From contig JANNSG010000085.1 of NCBI GenBank assembly GCA_031402355.1, forward strand, positions 6,665 to 70,664: a stretch of DNA of 64,000 nt. The letters are read 5' to 3'. Below, in pieces: positions 23,269 through 32,516 of the stretch. The DNA is from JACMNW01 sp031402355 (GTDB lineage: Bacteria; Pseudomonadota; Alphaproteobacteria; Rhodobacterales; Rhodobacteraceae). Made by a program: the position numbers and the translations under genes. Every line of letters begins with the position of its first letter. Within the stretch, counting starts at the first letter, position 1. The notes under the pieces were generated by a model. That model saw only the letters and a list, made by a program, of their open reading frames with translations, did not search any database and was not told the DNA's origin.

Positions 23269-25238
23269 TCGGCTGGAACACCTTGTTTTGGCTGGCGTCT
23301 GGCCCCGGCAGCGGCCCGGTAGCGACGATCCGACAGGCTGATCAGCCCGCCAAGCGCCATCAACAAGGCCCCGGCCCAGATCCAGTCGGCAAAGGGTTTG
23401 ACATAGGCGCGCACCGCCCAGCCACCATCTTTTTGCGGGTCCCCAATGACCAGATACAGATCGCGGGTCAGGCCCTGATCTATGGCGGCCTCGGTTGTGG
23501 GCATGCCTTGCACGGGGTAGAGCCGCTTTTCGGGAAACAGTGTGGCGATCCGGGCACCTGCGCGTGTCACCTGCATCTCGGCGATGGTGGCGGTGTAATT
23601 CGGGCCATTTGCGCCACTGACACCGGCCAGCTGAATGTCATATTCACCGATCTGGAAGCTTTCCCCTTCGGCAAGGACGCGGATCGCTTCCAAGGACCAG
23701 GCGTTCATTGCGGCGACGGCGAAAAGGGTCATGCCAAAGCCGGAATGGGCGAGAGCCTTGCCCCAATCGGCGCGCGGCAGGCGGCCGATGCGGGCCAACC
23801 GGGTGGGGAAGGCATCGCGCCCGGTTCGGAGCCACAGATCGGACAGGGCACCCCAGACCACCCAGACACCCAAGCCAAGCCCGACCGGGCCAAGTGCCGA
23901 ACGCCCCGTCTGCAGGGCAAAAACAAGGGCCGTGCTGGCAAGGGCGAGGATCAGCCCGCTGCGCAGTGGCAGCATCAGCCGTGCACCGGAGCCGCGTTTC
24001 CACGGCAATTGCGAGCCTACCGGCAGCAACAGGGCAAGGACCACCATGAAGGGGGTGAAGGCGGCGTTGAAGAAAGGCTCGCCGACTGACAGTTTCCGAT
24101 CAAAGAACAATTCTGCCACGAGCGGCCAGATTGTGCCGATAAAGACAACAAAGCAGGAGACTGCGAGCAGCAGGTTGTTGGCCACCAAGGCGGATTCGCG
24201 GCTGAGGGTGGAAAAGACGCCCTTTGCCTGCATCTTGCCCGCGCGCAGGGCAAACAGCATCAGCGCGCCGCCCATGAACAGGCCAAGGATCAACAAAATG
24301 AACACGCCGCGTTCCGGATCGTTTGCAAAGGCATGGACCGAAGTCAGCACGCCGGAGCGCACAATAAAGGTGCCGATAAGGGAAAAGCCGAACGCGAGGA
24401 TGGCCAGCAGGATCGTCCACGCCTTGAGCGCTTCGCGCTTTTCCACCACGATAGCGGAATGCAACAAGGCGGCAGAGATGAGCCAGGGCATGAAGGATGC
24501 GTTTTCCACCGGATCCCAGAACCAGAAGCCGCCCCAACCAAGCTCATAATAAGCCCACCAAGACCCCATCGCGATGCCGATGGTCAGGAACACCCAGGCC
24601 GCCAGCGTCCAGGGCCGGACCCAGCGCGCCCAGGCCGCATCAACCCTGCCCTCGATCAGTGCGGCGATGGCGAAGGAGAACGACATCGATAGGCCGACAT
24701 AGCCCAGGTAGAGGAACGGCGGGTGGAACGCGAGCCCAGGGTCTTGCAACAACGGGTTCAGATCGCGGCCATTCAAGGGCGGTTCAGCCAGGCGCAGGAA
24801 AGGGTTTGACGTCAGCAACAAGAACGCGAGGAACGCCACGCCGATCAGGCCCTGTACCGCCAGCACCCGGGCACGCAGCGCGGGCGGCAGGTTGCCGCCA
24901 AACCATGCGGCTGAGGCCCCGAACAGCGCCAGAATGAGCACCCAAAGCAGCAAAGACCCCTCATGATTGCCCCAGACACCAGAGATTTTGTACAGCATCG
25001 GTTTCAGGCTGTGGGAATTGGCGGTCACCACGCCCACTGAGAAATCCGACACGACAAATGCGTAGGTCAGCGACAGAAAGCTGATGGCGATCAGCGCAAA
25101 CTGGGCGATGGCGGCAGGGCCGGCTATGGCCATGAACGCAGCCCGGTTCGCCCAGGCGCCGATCATTGGCAGGCTGGCTTGAATGCAGGCCACTGCAAAA
25201 GCGAGGATCAGGGCAAAATGGCCGAGTTCGATGATCAT
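23265..25238 (-). CDS. ccmF: Cytochrome c heme lyase subunit CcmF
   Basis: CcmF takes heme from CcmE and, with CcmH, joins it to apocytochrome c. The 657-residue polytopic protein has many membrane helices and the WWD heme-binding domain, GWGGFWFWDPVENASFMPW (234-252). Conserved histidines lie in SGVWGNHEGS and FHPPFLYLGY. I start at the ATG at 25238, with AAAGG 6 bases before it; the upstream extension to 25316 is unlike CcmF. ccmH follows in an overlapping frame. Confidence 0.95.
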   Translation of the reverse strand: MIIELGHFALILAFAVACIQASLPMIGAWANRAAFMAIAGPAAIAQFALIAISFLSLTYAFVVSDFSVGVVTANSHSLKPMLYKISGVWGNHEGSLLLWVLILALFGASAAWFGGNLPPALRARVLAVQGLIGVAFLAFLLLTSNPFLRLAEPPLNGRDLNPLLQDPGLAFHPPFLYLGYVGLSMSFSFAIAALIEGRVDAAWARWVRPWTLAAWVFLTIGIAMGSWWAYYELGWGGFWFWDPVENASFMPWLISAALLHSAIVVEKREALKAWTILLAILAFGFSLIGTFIVRSGVLTSVHAFANDPERGVFILLILGLFMGGALMLFALRAGKMQAKGVFSTLSRESALVANNLLLAVSCFVVFIGTIWPLVAELFFDRKLSVGEPFFNAAFTPFMVVLALLLPVGSQLPWKRGSGARLMLPLRSGLILALASTALVFALQTGRSALGPVGLGLGVWVVWGALSDLWLRTGRDAFPTRLARIGRLPRADWGKALAHSGFGMTLFAVAAMNAWSLEAIRVLAEGESFQIGEYDIQLAGVSGANGPNYTATIAEMQVTRAGARIATLFPEKRLYPVQGMPTTEAAIDQGLTRDLYLVIGDPQKDGGWAVRAYVKPFADWIWAGALLMALGGLISLSDRRYRAAAGARRQPKQGVPAE

Positions 25239-25340
25239 GGCGGCCTTTCGATGCTGCTGAGCCGACATTAGGGTGAATCGCGCCCGCATCCAATGGGGGG
25301 CGGTGCTTGGTCGCATGATTGTGCAAAAACTGGGATGGCG

Positions 25341-25772
25341 CTAGCGGCGCCCGGCCTTGCGGGTGGTCAGCAGAAGGTTGGTTTCGGATGTCATCACCCC
25401 CTCGATGTTGCGGATGCGAAAGATTACGTCATCCAGTTCGGCAAGCGTGGCTGCCCCGATTTCGGCGATCAGATCCCATTTGCCATTGGTGGAATGCACG
25501 GCCTGCACCTGTGGCAAGCCAGCCAAGCGCGACATGATGCGATCTGCGCCGCGCCCTTCGATGCCGATCAGCATCAGGCCGCGAATGGCAGCAGCAGAGA
25601 CATCACCCCGGGTGACCACGCTGAAACCGGCGATTTCGCCGCGATCGGTCAGGCGTTCCATGCGGGCGCGCACAGTGGCCCGCGACAGCGCAAGCCGGGC
25701 CGCGAGATGTGACAGCGACGCGCGGCCATCGCGGCGAAGTTCGGCCAGCAAAAGCTGATCAGTATCGTCCAT
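25341..25772 (-). CDS. Lrp/AsnC-family transcriptional regulator
   Basis: A 143-residue regulator with an N-terminal winged helix-turn-helix (SHLAARLALSRATVRARMERL, about 21-41) and a C-terminal RAM effector domain (GLMLIGIEGRGADRIMSRLAGL onward). It is divergent from the arginase and ornithine cyclodeaminase genes, 110 bases apart, so it is the likely arginine- or ornithine-responsive regulator of that operon. Start chosen at the ATG at 25772, with AAGGGA about 10 bases before it. The effector is inferred from context only. Confidence 0.9.
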   Translation of the reverse strand: MDDTDQLLLAELRRDGRASLSHLAARLALSRATVRARMERLTDRGEIAGFSVVTRGDVSAAAIRGLMLIGIEGRGADRIMSRLAGLPQVQAVHSTNGKWDLIAEIGAATLAELDDVIFRIRNIEGVMTSETNLLLTTRKAGRR

Positions 25773-25882
25773 GTTGCACATATCCCTTGCCGGTTTGGGC
25801 AATTCGTTACGCAAATTGACAATAGATGCGCTATGAATTGCCGCAAGATGTAAAGATGATTGGTCCAGTTAGGGGAACAGCT

Positions 25883-26806
25883 ATGCCAAAGACAATTCTG
25901 ATCGGCGCACCGATTGATAGCGGACAGCAGCGGGCGGGTTGCCTGATGGGGCCAGCGGCCTACCGGGTGGCGGGGATTGCTGCGGCGATTCGCGACCAGG
26001 GGCACTCGGTTGAGGATTGGGGTGATCTGGCATTGGGGGATTTGCCGAAAGTCACCTGCGCCAACCCGGTTGTGCATTCGCTGGCGGAAACGGTTGGCTG
26101 GACCGAAGCGCTGATGGACCGCGTGGATGACGCGCTGTCGGGTGGTGGTTTTCCGATCATTCTGGGCGGCGATCATTCGCTGGCGCTGGGGTCGGTTGCC
26201 GGGGCTGCGGCCTATGCGGCGCGGCAGGGGCGGCCTTTGTACCTGATCTGGCTCGACGCGCATTCCGATTTCCACACAGCCCTGACCACCACATCGGGCA
26301 ATCTGCATGGCACGCCGTTGGCCTATATCGCAGGGCGGGATGGCTTTGATGCCTTTCCGGCCTTTCCCGCCCCCATTCGGGCGGACCGGATTTGCCTTTA
26401 TGGCATTCGGTCCGTTGATCCAGCGGAACATGCGGCTTTGCTGCAGCACGATATTGCCATCAACGACATGCGCCTTTTGGATGAACGCGGCATCGTGGCG
26501 CCCTTGCGTGAGTTTCTGGCAGCCGTGCGGGCCGATGGCGGCATGCTGCATGTATCGTTGGACGTGGATTTTCTGGACCCGTTCATCGCCCCGGCGGTTG
26601 GCACTACGGTGCCCGGCGGCATCACATTCCGTGAGGCGCATCTGGTGATGGAACTGCTGCATGAAAGTGGCCTCGTCACATCGCTTGATCTGGTGGAATT
26701 GAACCCGTTTCTGGACGAACGCGGGAAAACCGCGCAATTGATGGTCGATCTGGTTGGATCACTGATGGGCAAGAAGGTGTTTGACCGCCCAACAAGGAGC
26801 TCTTGA
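25883..26806 (+). CDS. rocF: Arginase
   Basis: Arginase hydrolyses L-arginine to ornithine and urea in the cytoplasm using two Mn2+ ions. The 307-residue protein has all metal motifs: GGDHS (95-99), DAHSDFH (125-131) and SLDVDFLDP (225-233). The ATG at 25883 has AGGGGA 6 bases upstream. It is the first gene of an operon with ornithine cyclodeaminase, whose ATG is 2 bases past the stop, and is divergent from an AsnC-type regulator. A TTGACA occurs at 25816-25821, but I see no good -10 partner. Agmatinase is a related alternative; the ornithine cyclodeaminase neighbour favours arginase. Confidence 0.93.
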   Translation: MPKTILIGAPIDSGQQRAGCLMGPAAYRVAGIAAAIRDQGHSVEDWGDLALGDLPKVTCANPVVHSLAETVGWTEALMDRVDDALSGGGFPIILGGDHSLALGSVAGAAAYAARQGRPLYLIWLDAHSDFHTALTTTSGNLHGTPLAYIAGRDGFDAFPAFPAPIRADRICLYGIRSVDPAEHAALLQHDIAINDMRLLDERGIVAPLREFLAAVRADGGMLHVSLDVDFLDPFIAPAVGTTVPGGITFREAHLVMELLHESGLVTSLDLVELNPFLDERGKTAQLMVDLVGSLMGKKVFDRPTRSS

Positions 26807-26808
26807 TC

Positions 26809-27843
26809 ATGGCATTGAACCTTGTGCCTTTTGTCAGCGTAGACAATATGATGAAGCTGGTTCTTCACCTTGGGGTCGAACGTGTGCTTCGCGATCTGGC
26901 GGAGGAAATTGAAGACGATTTCCGCCGTTGGCCGCTGTTTGACAAAACCCCGCGCGTGGCCAGCCATTCCGATGTCGGTGTTATTGAACTTATGCCCACA
27001 TCCGACGGCGAGACCTATGGCTTCAAATATGTGAACGGGCATCCGTCGAACACCAAGGCGGGATTGCAGACGGTGACGGCATTTGGCCTGCTGGCCGATG
27101 TGGCAACTGGGTACCCTGTGCTGCTGTCTGAAATGACGATTCTGACCGCACTGCGCACGGCGGCGACATCTGCGTTGGCGGCGAAATGGCTGGCGCCAAA
27201 GGGCGCGCAGGTGATGGCCTTGATTGGCAATGGGGCGCAGGCAGAATTTCAAGCGCTGGGGTTCAAGGCGATCTGTGGAATTGCCGAAGTGCGGCTGTAT
27301 GATATTGACGCGGATGCCACGCGGAAATGTGTTTCCAATCTAGCAGGTTACGGGTTGAAGCTTGTGTCTTGCACAACCCCAGAAGAAGCGATTTTGGGGG
27401 CAGATATCATCACTACGGTTACCGCTGATAAACAGTATGCGACGATATTGACCGATAACATGGTCGGCGCGGGTGTGCATATCAATGGCGTCGGCGGCGA
27501 TTGCCCGGGTAAGACGGAACTCCACCGCGATATCTTGCTGCGATCAGAAATTTTCGTGGAATATCCGCCACAAACGCGGGTAGAGGGAGAGATACAGCAA
27601 CTTGCCCCTGATCATCCAGTGACCGAGCTTTGGCAAGTCATTACCGGGGCAGTGCCAGGCCGCACCGATACGCGCCAGATCACACTGTTTGATTCGGTGG
27701 GCTTTGCGGTAGAAGACTTTAGCGCCCTTCGCTATGTGCTTCATAAGGTTAAGGAAACCGGGCTTTACGACAATCTGGACATGATCGCAGACCCGGACGA
27801 TCCGCGCGATTTGTTTGGGATGCTGCTGAGGGCTGCGAAATAG
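26809..27843 (+). CDS. Ornithine cyclodeaminase
   Basis: Converts L-ornithine to L-proline and ammonia with NAD+ as catalytic cofactor, so with arginase it forms a route from arginine to proline. The 344-residue protein of the mu-crystallin fold has the substrate region GFKYVNGHPSN (71-81), LLSEMTILTALRTAATSA (105-122) and the nucleotide motif IGNGAQAEFQ (139-148). DCPGKTEL (about 225-232) contains the catalytic Asp. AAGGAG lies 9 bases before the ATG at 26809; a TTG at 26803 is the only nearby alternative. Confidence 0.94.
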   Translation: MALNLVPFVSVDNMMKLVLHLGVERVLRDLAEEIEDDFRRWPLFDKTPRVASHSDVGVIELMPTSDGETYGFKYVNGHPSNTKAGLQTVTAFGLLADVATGYPVLLSEMTILTALRTAATSALAAKWLAPKGAQVMALIGNGAQAEFQALGFKAICGIAEVRLYDIDADATRKCVSNLAGYGLKLVSCTTPEEAILGADIITTVTADKQYATILTDNMVGAGVHINGVGGDCPGKTELHRDILLRSEIFVEYPPQTRVEGEIQQLAPDHPVTELWQVITGAVPGRTDTRQITLFDSVGFAVEDFSALRYVLHKVKETGLYDNLDMIADPDDPRDLFGMLLRAAK

Positions 27844-27854
27844 AGGCCCAGACG

Positions 27855-27875
27855 GGGGTGCAGGCATTGCACCCC
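27855..27875 (+). terminator. Hairpin ending the arginase operon
   Basis: GGGGTGCA (27855-27862), loop GGCAT, TGCACCCC (27868-27875): a perfect 8-pair stem 12 bases after the ornithine cyclodeaminase stop. No T-run follows, so it may be Rho-assisted. Its 3' arm overlaps the predicted -35 of gyrA. Confidence 0.5.
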
Positions 27876-27920
27876 ATATGCAGGATGCGCTATACTGAAA
27901 CCAGCTAAATCTAGCGGTTT
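27867..27920 (+). promoter_or_regulatory. gyrA promoter with dyad at the transcription start
   Basis: TTGCAC (27867-27872), an 18-base spacer and TATACT (27891-27896) predict a start near 27903. A dyad covers that point: AAACC and GCTA (27898-27907) mirror TAGC and GGTTT (27912-27920). It could be an operator or a 5'-end hairpin in the gyrA mRNA. Confidence 0.45.
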
Positions 27921-27940
27921 CCCAGAAAAGAGCGCGTGTT

Positions 27941-30664
27941 TTGTCCGACGAGCCAGAAGATATTGAGAACGCAGACGAAATTCCTGTGCGCGCGCACCAT
28001 GATGGCCCGCAGGTAAACATCGTTGATGAGATGAAAACGGCCTATCTCGATTACGCGATGAGCGTGATTGTCAGCCGCGCTATTCCCGACCTGCGTGATG
28101 GCTTGAAACCGGTGCACCGCCGCATTTTGTTTGCGATGCATGAGGTCGGCAACACGCCCGACAAGCCTTACCGCAAATCTTCGCGTCCCGTGGCCGATAC
28201 GATGGGCAAATATCACCCACATGGCGATAGCGCGATTTACGACGCGCTGGTGCGGATGGCGCAGCCCTTTTCGATGTCTTTGGTGCTGCTGGATGGGCAG
28301 GGCAATTTCGGGTCGATGGACGGCGATCCTGCGGCGGCGTTTCGTTATACCGAAGTGCGGATGGACAAGCCGGCGTTGTTCTTGCTGGCAGATATCGACA
28401 AGGATACCGTTGATTATCAAGACAATTATGATGGCAAAGACCGCGAGCCTACGGTTTTGCCCGCGCGCTACCCCAATATGCTGGTCAATGGGGCCGAAGG
28501 TATTGCGGTGGGCATGGCCACGCGCATTCCGCCACATAACCTTGGCGAAGTGATCGACGGCGCGCTGGCGATGATCGATAACCCCGATATTTCGACTGAG
28601 GCGTTGATGGAGATTATTCCCGCCCCGGATTTCCCGACCGGGGCCACGATCCTGGGGCGGTCAGGGGCGCGCAAGGCCTATCTGGAGGGCCGGGGTTCGG
28701 TGATTATCCGTGCAAAGACGCATATGGAGGAAATCCGCAAAGACCGCTGGGCCATCGTTGTGGACGAGATGCCCTATCAGGTGAACAAGGCGCGGATGAT
28801 TGAAACGATCGCGGATCTTGTGCGGGAAAAGCGGCTGGAAGGCATAGCGCATATTCAGGACGAATCTGACCGGATTGGCGTGCGGGTAGTGATTGAACTG
28901 AAGCGCGACGCGACGGCAGATGTGGTCTTGAACCAATTGTTCCGGTTCACGCCGCTGCAAACCAGCTTTGCCTGCAATATGCTGGCGCTGAACGGGGGGC
29001 GGCCTGAAACGCTTACCCTGCGCAATTTTCTGTATTATTTCATTGTGTTCCGCGAAGAAGTTGTCGCAAGGCGCACGGCGTTTGAACTGCGCAAAGCGCG
29101 CGAACGCAGCCATATCCTGTGCGGTTTGGCGGTGGCAGTGTCCAACGTGGATGAAGTGGTAGCAACCATCAGGTCCTCTGCCGATCCGGCAGAGGCGCGC
29201 GAGCGGTTGATGACGCGGCGCTGGCCTGCGGGCGAAATCATTCCGTTTATCAAGCTGATAGACGATCCAAGTCATCCGGTGAACGAAGACGGCACTTACA
29301 ATCTGTCGGAAATTCAGGCGCGGGCGATCCTTGAACTGCGCTTGCAGCGGTTGACGGCGTTGGGGGTGAAGGAAATCACCGACGAATTGCTGGAACTGGC
29401 CGGTAAGATACAGGATTATCTGGATATTCTGGGCTCACGCGACCGGATCATGGCAATTATTTCCGATGAACTCCGCGAAGTGCGGGCGCTGTTCGCGGTG
29501 CCGCGCAGGACCGAAATTGTTGACTGGTCCGGCGACATGGAAGACGAAGATCTGATCGAGCGCGAGGATATGGTGGTGACCATCACCTCTGGCGGCTACA
29601 TCAAGCGCACGCCATTGGCGGAGTTCCGTAGCCAACGGCGCGGCGGCAAGGGTCTGGCGTCAATGGCCACCAAGGAAGATGATGTTGTGACCACGTTGTT
29701 TGTGGCCAATACGCATACCCAGCTGTTGTTCTTCACTACGGATGGCATGGTTTACAAACTGAAAACATGGCGGCTGCCGCTTGCGGGACGGCAAGCCAAG
29801 GGCAAGGCGATGATCAACATTCTGCCGATAGAGCAAGGCGTTTCTATTGCCGCGCTGATGCCGGTGGATGCACCCGAGGAAGACTGGGATAACCTGCAGA
29901 TTGTGTTTGCCACATCGGACGGTGATGTGCGCCAGAACGATCTGTCAGATTTCACCAATGTCATGCGCAACGGCAAGATTGCGATGAAATTGCCGGACGG
30001 GGTGACGCTGGTGAATGCAGCAATTGCTGATGAAAATGATGATGTTATGCTGGTAACCTCAAGTGGGCGGGCAATCCGTTTTCCGACCACTGAAATTCGC
30101 GTGTTCAAAAGCCGGGGGTCAACCGGAGTGCGCGGAATCAGGCTGCAAGGGGCGGATAAGGTGGTGTCGATGGCGATCATCCGGCATTTCGAGGCAGAGC
30201 CGGCAGAGCGTGTGGCCTATCTGAAGATGCGGCGCGCGCAGGAAGGCGTGCTTGATGATGCGGCCGAGGCAGATGAGGATGACGACAGCGTGGAGGCGGG
30301 CCAGTTGCCGCTGGAACGCTTTGCCGAAATGTCGGCGATTGAGGATTTGATCCTGACCATCACCGCAGCGGGCGCTGGCAAGCTGTCGTCCAGCCATGAT
30401 TATCCGGTGCGGGGCCGTGGGGGCATGGGTGTCAAGGCGATGGACGGCGCCATGCGGGGCGGGCCGTTGGTGGCCAGTTTCCCGGTGGAATTGACCGATC
30501 AGATCATGCTGGCCACGTCGACCGGGCAATCCATCCGGGTGCCGGTGGAGCAGATCTCATTCCGGTCGCGGTCGGCGGGCGGGGTCAAGGTGTTCAACAC
30601 GGGTGGTGACGAGGAAGTGGTGTCGGTTGCGAGAATTGCAGATCAGGGAGATGAGGAGGCTTAA
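27941..30664 (+). CDS. gyrA: DNA gyrase subunit A
   Basis: GyrA is the DNA-cutting and rejoining subunit of gyrase (A2B2), which introduces negative supercoils. In the 907-residue protein the catalytic tyrosine is Y136 (AAFRYTEVRM) and the GyrA box QRRGGKG is present. The quinolone region reads HPHGDSAIYDALVRM, with S97 and D101 at the E. coli Ser83 and Asp87 positions, so no classic resistance change is seen. An acidic insert (DDAAEADEDDDSVEAGQ) splits the C-terminal beta-pinwheel. The start is a TTG at 27941; no ATG or GTG gives the expected N-terminus. gyrB is not in the window. Confidence 0.97.
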   Translation: MSDEPEDIENADEIPVRAHHDGPQVNIVDEMKTAYLDYAMSVIVSRAIPDLRDGLKPVHRRILFAMHEVGNTPDKPYRKSSRPVADTMGKYHPHGDSAIYDALVRMAQPFSMSLVLLDGQGNFGSMDGDPAAAFRYTEVRMDKPALFLLADIDKDTVDYQDNYDGKDREPTVLPARYPNMLVNGAEGIAVGMATRIPPHNLGEVIDGALAMIDNPDISTEALMEIIPAPDFPTGATILGRSGARKAYLEGRGSVIIRAKTHMEEIRKDRWAIVVDEMPYQVNKARMIETIADLVREKRLEGIAHIQDESDRIGVRVVIELKRDATADVVLNQLFRFTPLQTSFACNMLALNGGRPETLTLRNFLYYFIVFREEVVARRTAFELRKARERSHILCGLAVAVSNVDEVVATIRSSADPAEARERLMTRRWPAGEIIPFIKLIDDPSHPVNEDGTYNLSEIQARAILELRLQRLTALGVKEITDELLELAGKIQDYLDILGSRDRIMAIISDELREVRALFAVPRRTEIVDWSGDMEDEDLIEREDMVVTITSGGYIKRTPLAEFRSQRRGGKGLASMATKEDDVVTTLFVANTHTQLLFFTTDGMVYKLKTWRLPLAGRQAKGKAMINILPIEQGVSIAALMPVDAPEEDWDNLQIVFATSDGDVRQNDLSDFTNVMRNGKIAMKLPDGVTLVNAAIADENDDVMLVTSSGRAIRFPTTEIRVFKSRGSTGVRGIRLQGADKVVSMAIIRHFEAEPAERVAYLKMRRAQEGVLDDAAEADEDDDSVEAGQLPLERFAEMSAIEDLILTITAAGAGKLSSSHDYPVRGRGGMGVKAMDGAMRGGPLVASFPVELTDQIMLATSTGQSIRVPVEQISFRSRSAGGVKVFNTGGDEEVVSVARIADQGDEEA

Positions 30665-30672
30665 GTGTTTGC

Positions 30673-31017
30673 ATGGCATTTACTGACGATGATCTGGACC
30701 TGCAATCGCGCACCCGCGAGGCCTTGTTGCGATCAGGAAAGCCTATATCTTATGGGGCTTTAGCGCGGGCACTTGATGTGCCGTTGCCGGGCGCGATAGC
30801 GAAGGTCGCGGCAGCACTGGAGGCCTTGATGCGTCAGGACATGACCGACGACAAACCGTTTGTCGCGGCACTGTGCGAAGGCAAATTGTCGGACGGCTTG
30901 CCCGCACTTGGCTTTTTTCAGATGGCCGCTGAATTGGGCCGCTACACCGGCCCCGCGACCGGCCCGGAAGCCAAAGCTTTCGTAGACGAGCAACGCCGGT
31001 TGCTGCTGCTGCGTTAA
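30673..31017 (+). CDS. Hypothetical protein with winged-helix-like N-terminus
   Basis: A 114-residue protein beginning 8 bases after the gyrA stop, probably on the gyrA transcript. Residues about 10-55 (TREALLRSGKPISYGALARALDVPLPGAIAKVAAALEAL) look like a winged helix-turn-helix, followed by KPFVAALCEGKLSDGLPALGFFQMAAELGRY. I do not recognise the family with certainty. GAGGAGG at the very end of gyrA is the nearest ribosome-binding sequence, about 12 bases before the ATG. Confidence 0.7.
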   Translation: MAFTDDDLDLQSRTREALLRSGKPISYGALARALDVPLPGAIAKVAAALEALMRQDMTDDKPFVAALCEGKLSDGLPALGFFQMAAELGRYTGPATGPEAKAFVDEQRRLLLLR

Positions 31018-31156
31018 CCGATTCACCAATTAACCCATTGTTATATCAAAGCTTTATTTACCCACCCGGATTTGCGATAGCAAGGCCGGGCGATGCTGGG
31101 TTGCATAGCCTGAGGTGTGTTCAACCTCAATGTGTAACAAATTGTATGGGTGTTTC

Positions 31157-31921
31157 ATGTTTTCAAAATTTGCAATTCTCGCTGTCGCGGCTGCGTTGGC
31201 TGTGCAATCCGGCCCTTCCGCCGCAGACAGCCTGGGCTTTCGCTTTGCCGATGTGATGATCGGCGGGCAATCGACGCAAGGCGATCTGCAAAGCACGGTG
31301 AGGGCAACCGCAGATTTTGCCATCACCCAAAACCATGGCCTGCAACTGGACCTGGGTGTTGTGGGATATGGGTCGGACTATCTGGGTCAGATCGACGGCC
31401 ATCTTTACATGGCACCCAATGAAACCGCGAAATACGGGCTTTATTTCAGCCTGGCCGACATGAACGGGCGCGAGGCGACAATCGGCACTGTCGGCGTTGA
31501 GGCGATGTTTGCGCTTTCGGACAGCACCACACTGCATGGCCGTGCGGGGCTGGGCATGTCGATGCCGGGCAATGCCGAATTCATCACCGCGTCGGCAGGG
31601 TTGGCGCAAGCAATCGGCGATCAGGTGGCCTTGCTTGCCGATGTGACGGTTACCGAATTTGATGAAGCGTCCTTTAGCGCTGTCGGATCGTCCATCCGGC
31701 TGGGGATCAGCTATCAGCCCCAAGCGCGGCCCTGGGAGATCTATGCTGGTCTGACGCGCGATGGACTGACCGGCCGTGACGCCGCCGGGTTTGAAACCCG
31801 TGCAGAACTGGGCTTTACCCTGCATCTGGGTGCCGGAGGCGGTGCCAAGCGCAGCCTTGCCACGCGCGGATTTGTCAGCCCGCAACCGCTTGATCCGCTT
31901 TTGCGGCGCGGTTTGTTCTAG
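31157..31921 (+). CDS. Exported protein, probable outer-membrane beta-barrel
   Basis: A 254-residue protein with a cleavable signal peptide (MFSKFAILAVAAALAVQSGPSAADS). Its mature part alternates polar and hydrophobic residues in strands (LQLDLGVVGYGSD, KYGLYFSLADMN, ASAGLAQAIGDQVALLADVTV, IRLGISYQP, AELGFTLHLG), as expected of an 8- to 12-strand barrel. The C-terminal residue is Phe, the usual BAM-recognition signature. I cannot name a specific porin family. The ATG at 31157 fits the signal; an in-frame start at 31115 would spoil it. A stem TGAGGT/ACCTCA (31111-31129) lies in its leader. Confidence 0.65.
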   Translation: MFSKFAILAVAAALAVQSGPSAADSLGFRFADVMIGGQSTQGDLQSTVRATADFAITQNHGLQLDLGVVGYGSDYLGQIDGHLYMAPNETAKYGLYFSLADMNGREATIGTVGVEAMFALSDSTTLHGRAGLGMSMPGNAEFITASAGLAQAIGDQVALLADVTVTEFDEASFSAVGSSIRLGISYQPQARPWEIYAGLTRDGLTGRDAAGFETRAELGFTLHLGAGGGAKRSLATRGFVSPQPLDPLLRRGLF

Positions 31922-31972
31922 ACCTGGGCTATCCCTGAGCTATCAAACTGGCTGCGGGGATTGTGCGTTGAT

Positions 31973-31987
31973 GCAGGGAAACCCTGC
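31973..31987. other. Small perfect hairpin between barrel and DoxX genes
   Basis: GCAGGG-AAA-CCCTGC, 6 pairs, in the 151-base gap between the barrel and DoxX genes. There is no T-run, so it is a weak terminator or processing candidate. Nothing else is seen in the gap. Confidence 0.35.
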
Positions 31988-32072
31988 GGCTGTAAGTGTT
32001 CTACAGCAAGTCAATCCGGGCTATCATGAACGGGCCCCCGGCAAGAGGGGTTTTGGGAAACGAGACCACATC

Positions 32073-32447
32073 ATGGATCAACTGACAAAATACGCGCCGC
32101 TGATTGCCCGCATCTTTCTGGGCGCAATGTTCATTCCCGCCGGCCTGATGAAAATGGGCGATGTTGCCGGATTTGCCGGTTACATGTCCTCTGGTGGGGT
32201 ACCTGGTATCCTTGCCTGGCCGGCGATTCTGTTCGAACTGGCCTTGGGGGCTTCGATGCTTCTAGGCTTCAAGGCACGGCCAATGGCCCTGCTGGGCGCG
32301 GGGTTTTGTGTGTTGACGGCACTGCTGTACCATTTTGTGCCTGCTGATCAGATACAGATGACCATGGCCTTCAAGAACTTTGCAATTGCGGGCGGCTTCT
32401 TGATGATATTTGCCCATGGGGCCGGGGCAGTCGCGCTGGACAAGTAG
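32073..32447 (+). CDS. DoxX family membrane protein
   Basis: A 124-residue protein with four predicted membrane helices (about 8-28, 43-62, 69-90, 98-120) and the DoxX start RIFLGAMFIPAGLMKM. DoxX proteins are linked to redox or respiratory membrane processes, but their biochemical role is generally unclear. A longer frame runs upstream into the preceding gap, but the ATG at 32073 matches the family start. A stable hairpin follows the stop. Confidence 0.88.
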   Translation: MDQLTKYAPLIARIFLGAMFIPAGLMKMGDVAGFAGYMSSGGVPGILAWPAILFELALGASMLLGFKARPMALLGAGFCVLTALLYHFVPADQIQMTMAFKNFAIAGGFLMIFAHGAGAVALDK

Positions 32448-32455
32448 GCTGTGGC

Positions 32456-32475
32456 GGTGGGGGCCATCCCCCACC
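32456..32475. terminator. Hairpin between doxX-like gene and trmFO
   Basis: GGTGGGGG (32456-32463), loop CCAT, CCCCCACC (32468-32475): a perfect 8-pair stem 8 bases after the DoxX stop. The following bases are pyrimidine-rich but not a T-run. Confidence 0.5.
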
Positions 32476-32516
32476 CTGCCCTTCCCTTTGCAGCAAAAAC
32501 GCCCTACATCGCGGGG

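Noticed and set aside
25649..26737. 362-codon - strand frame opposite arginase
   Set aside because: Overlaps the AsnC gene in another frame and the arginase gene in antisense; no motif.
28211..28260. Possible fluoroquinolone-resistance changes in gyrA
   Set aside because: The region reads HPHGDSAIYDALVRM, with Ser and Asp at the two key positions, so it is wild type in this respect.
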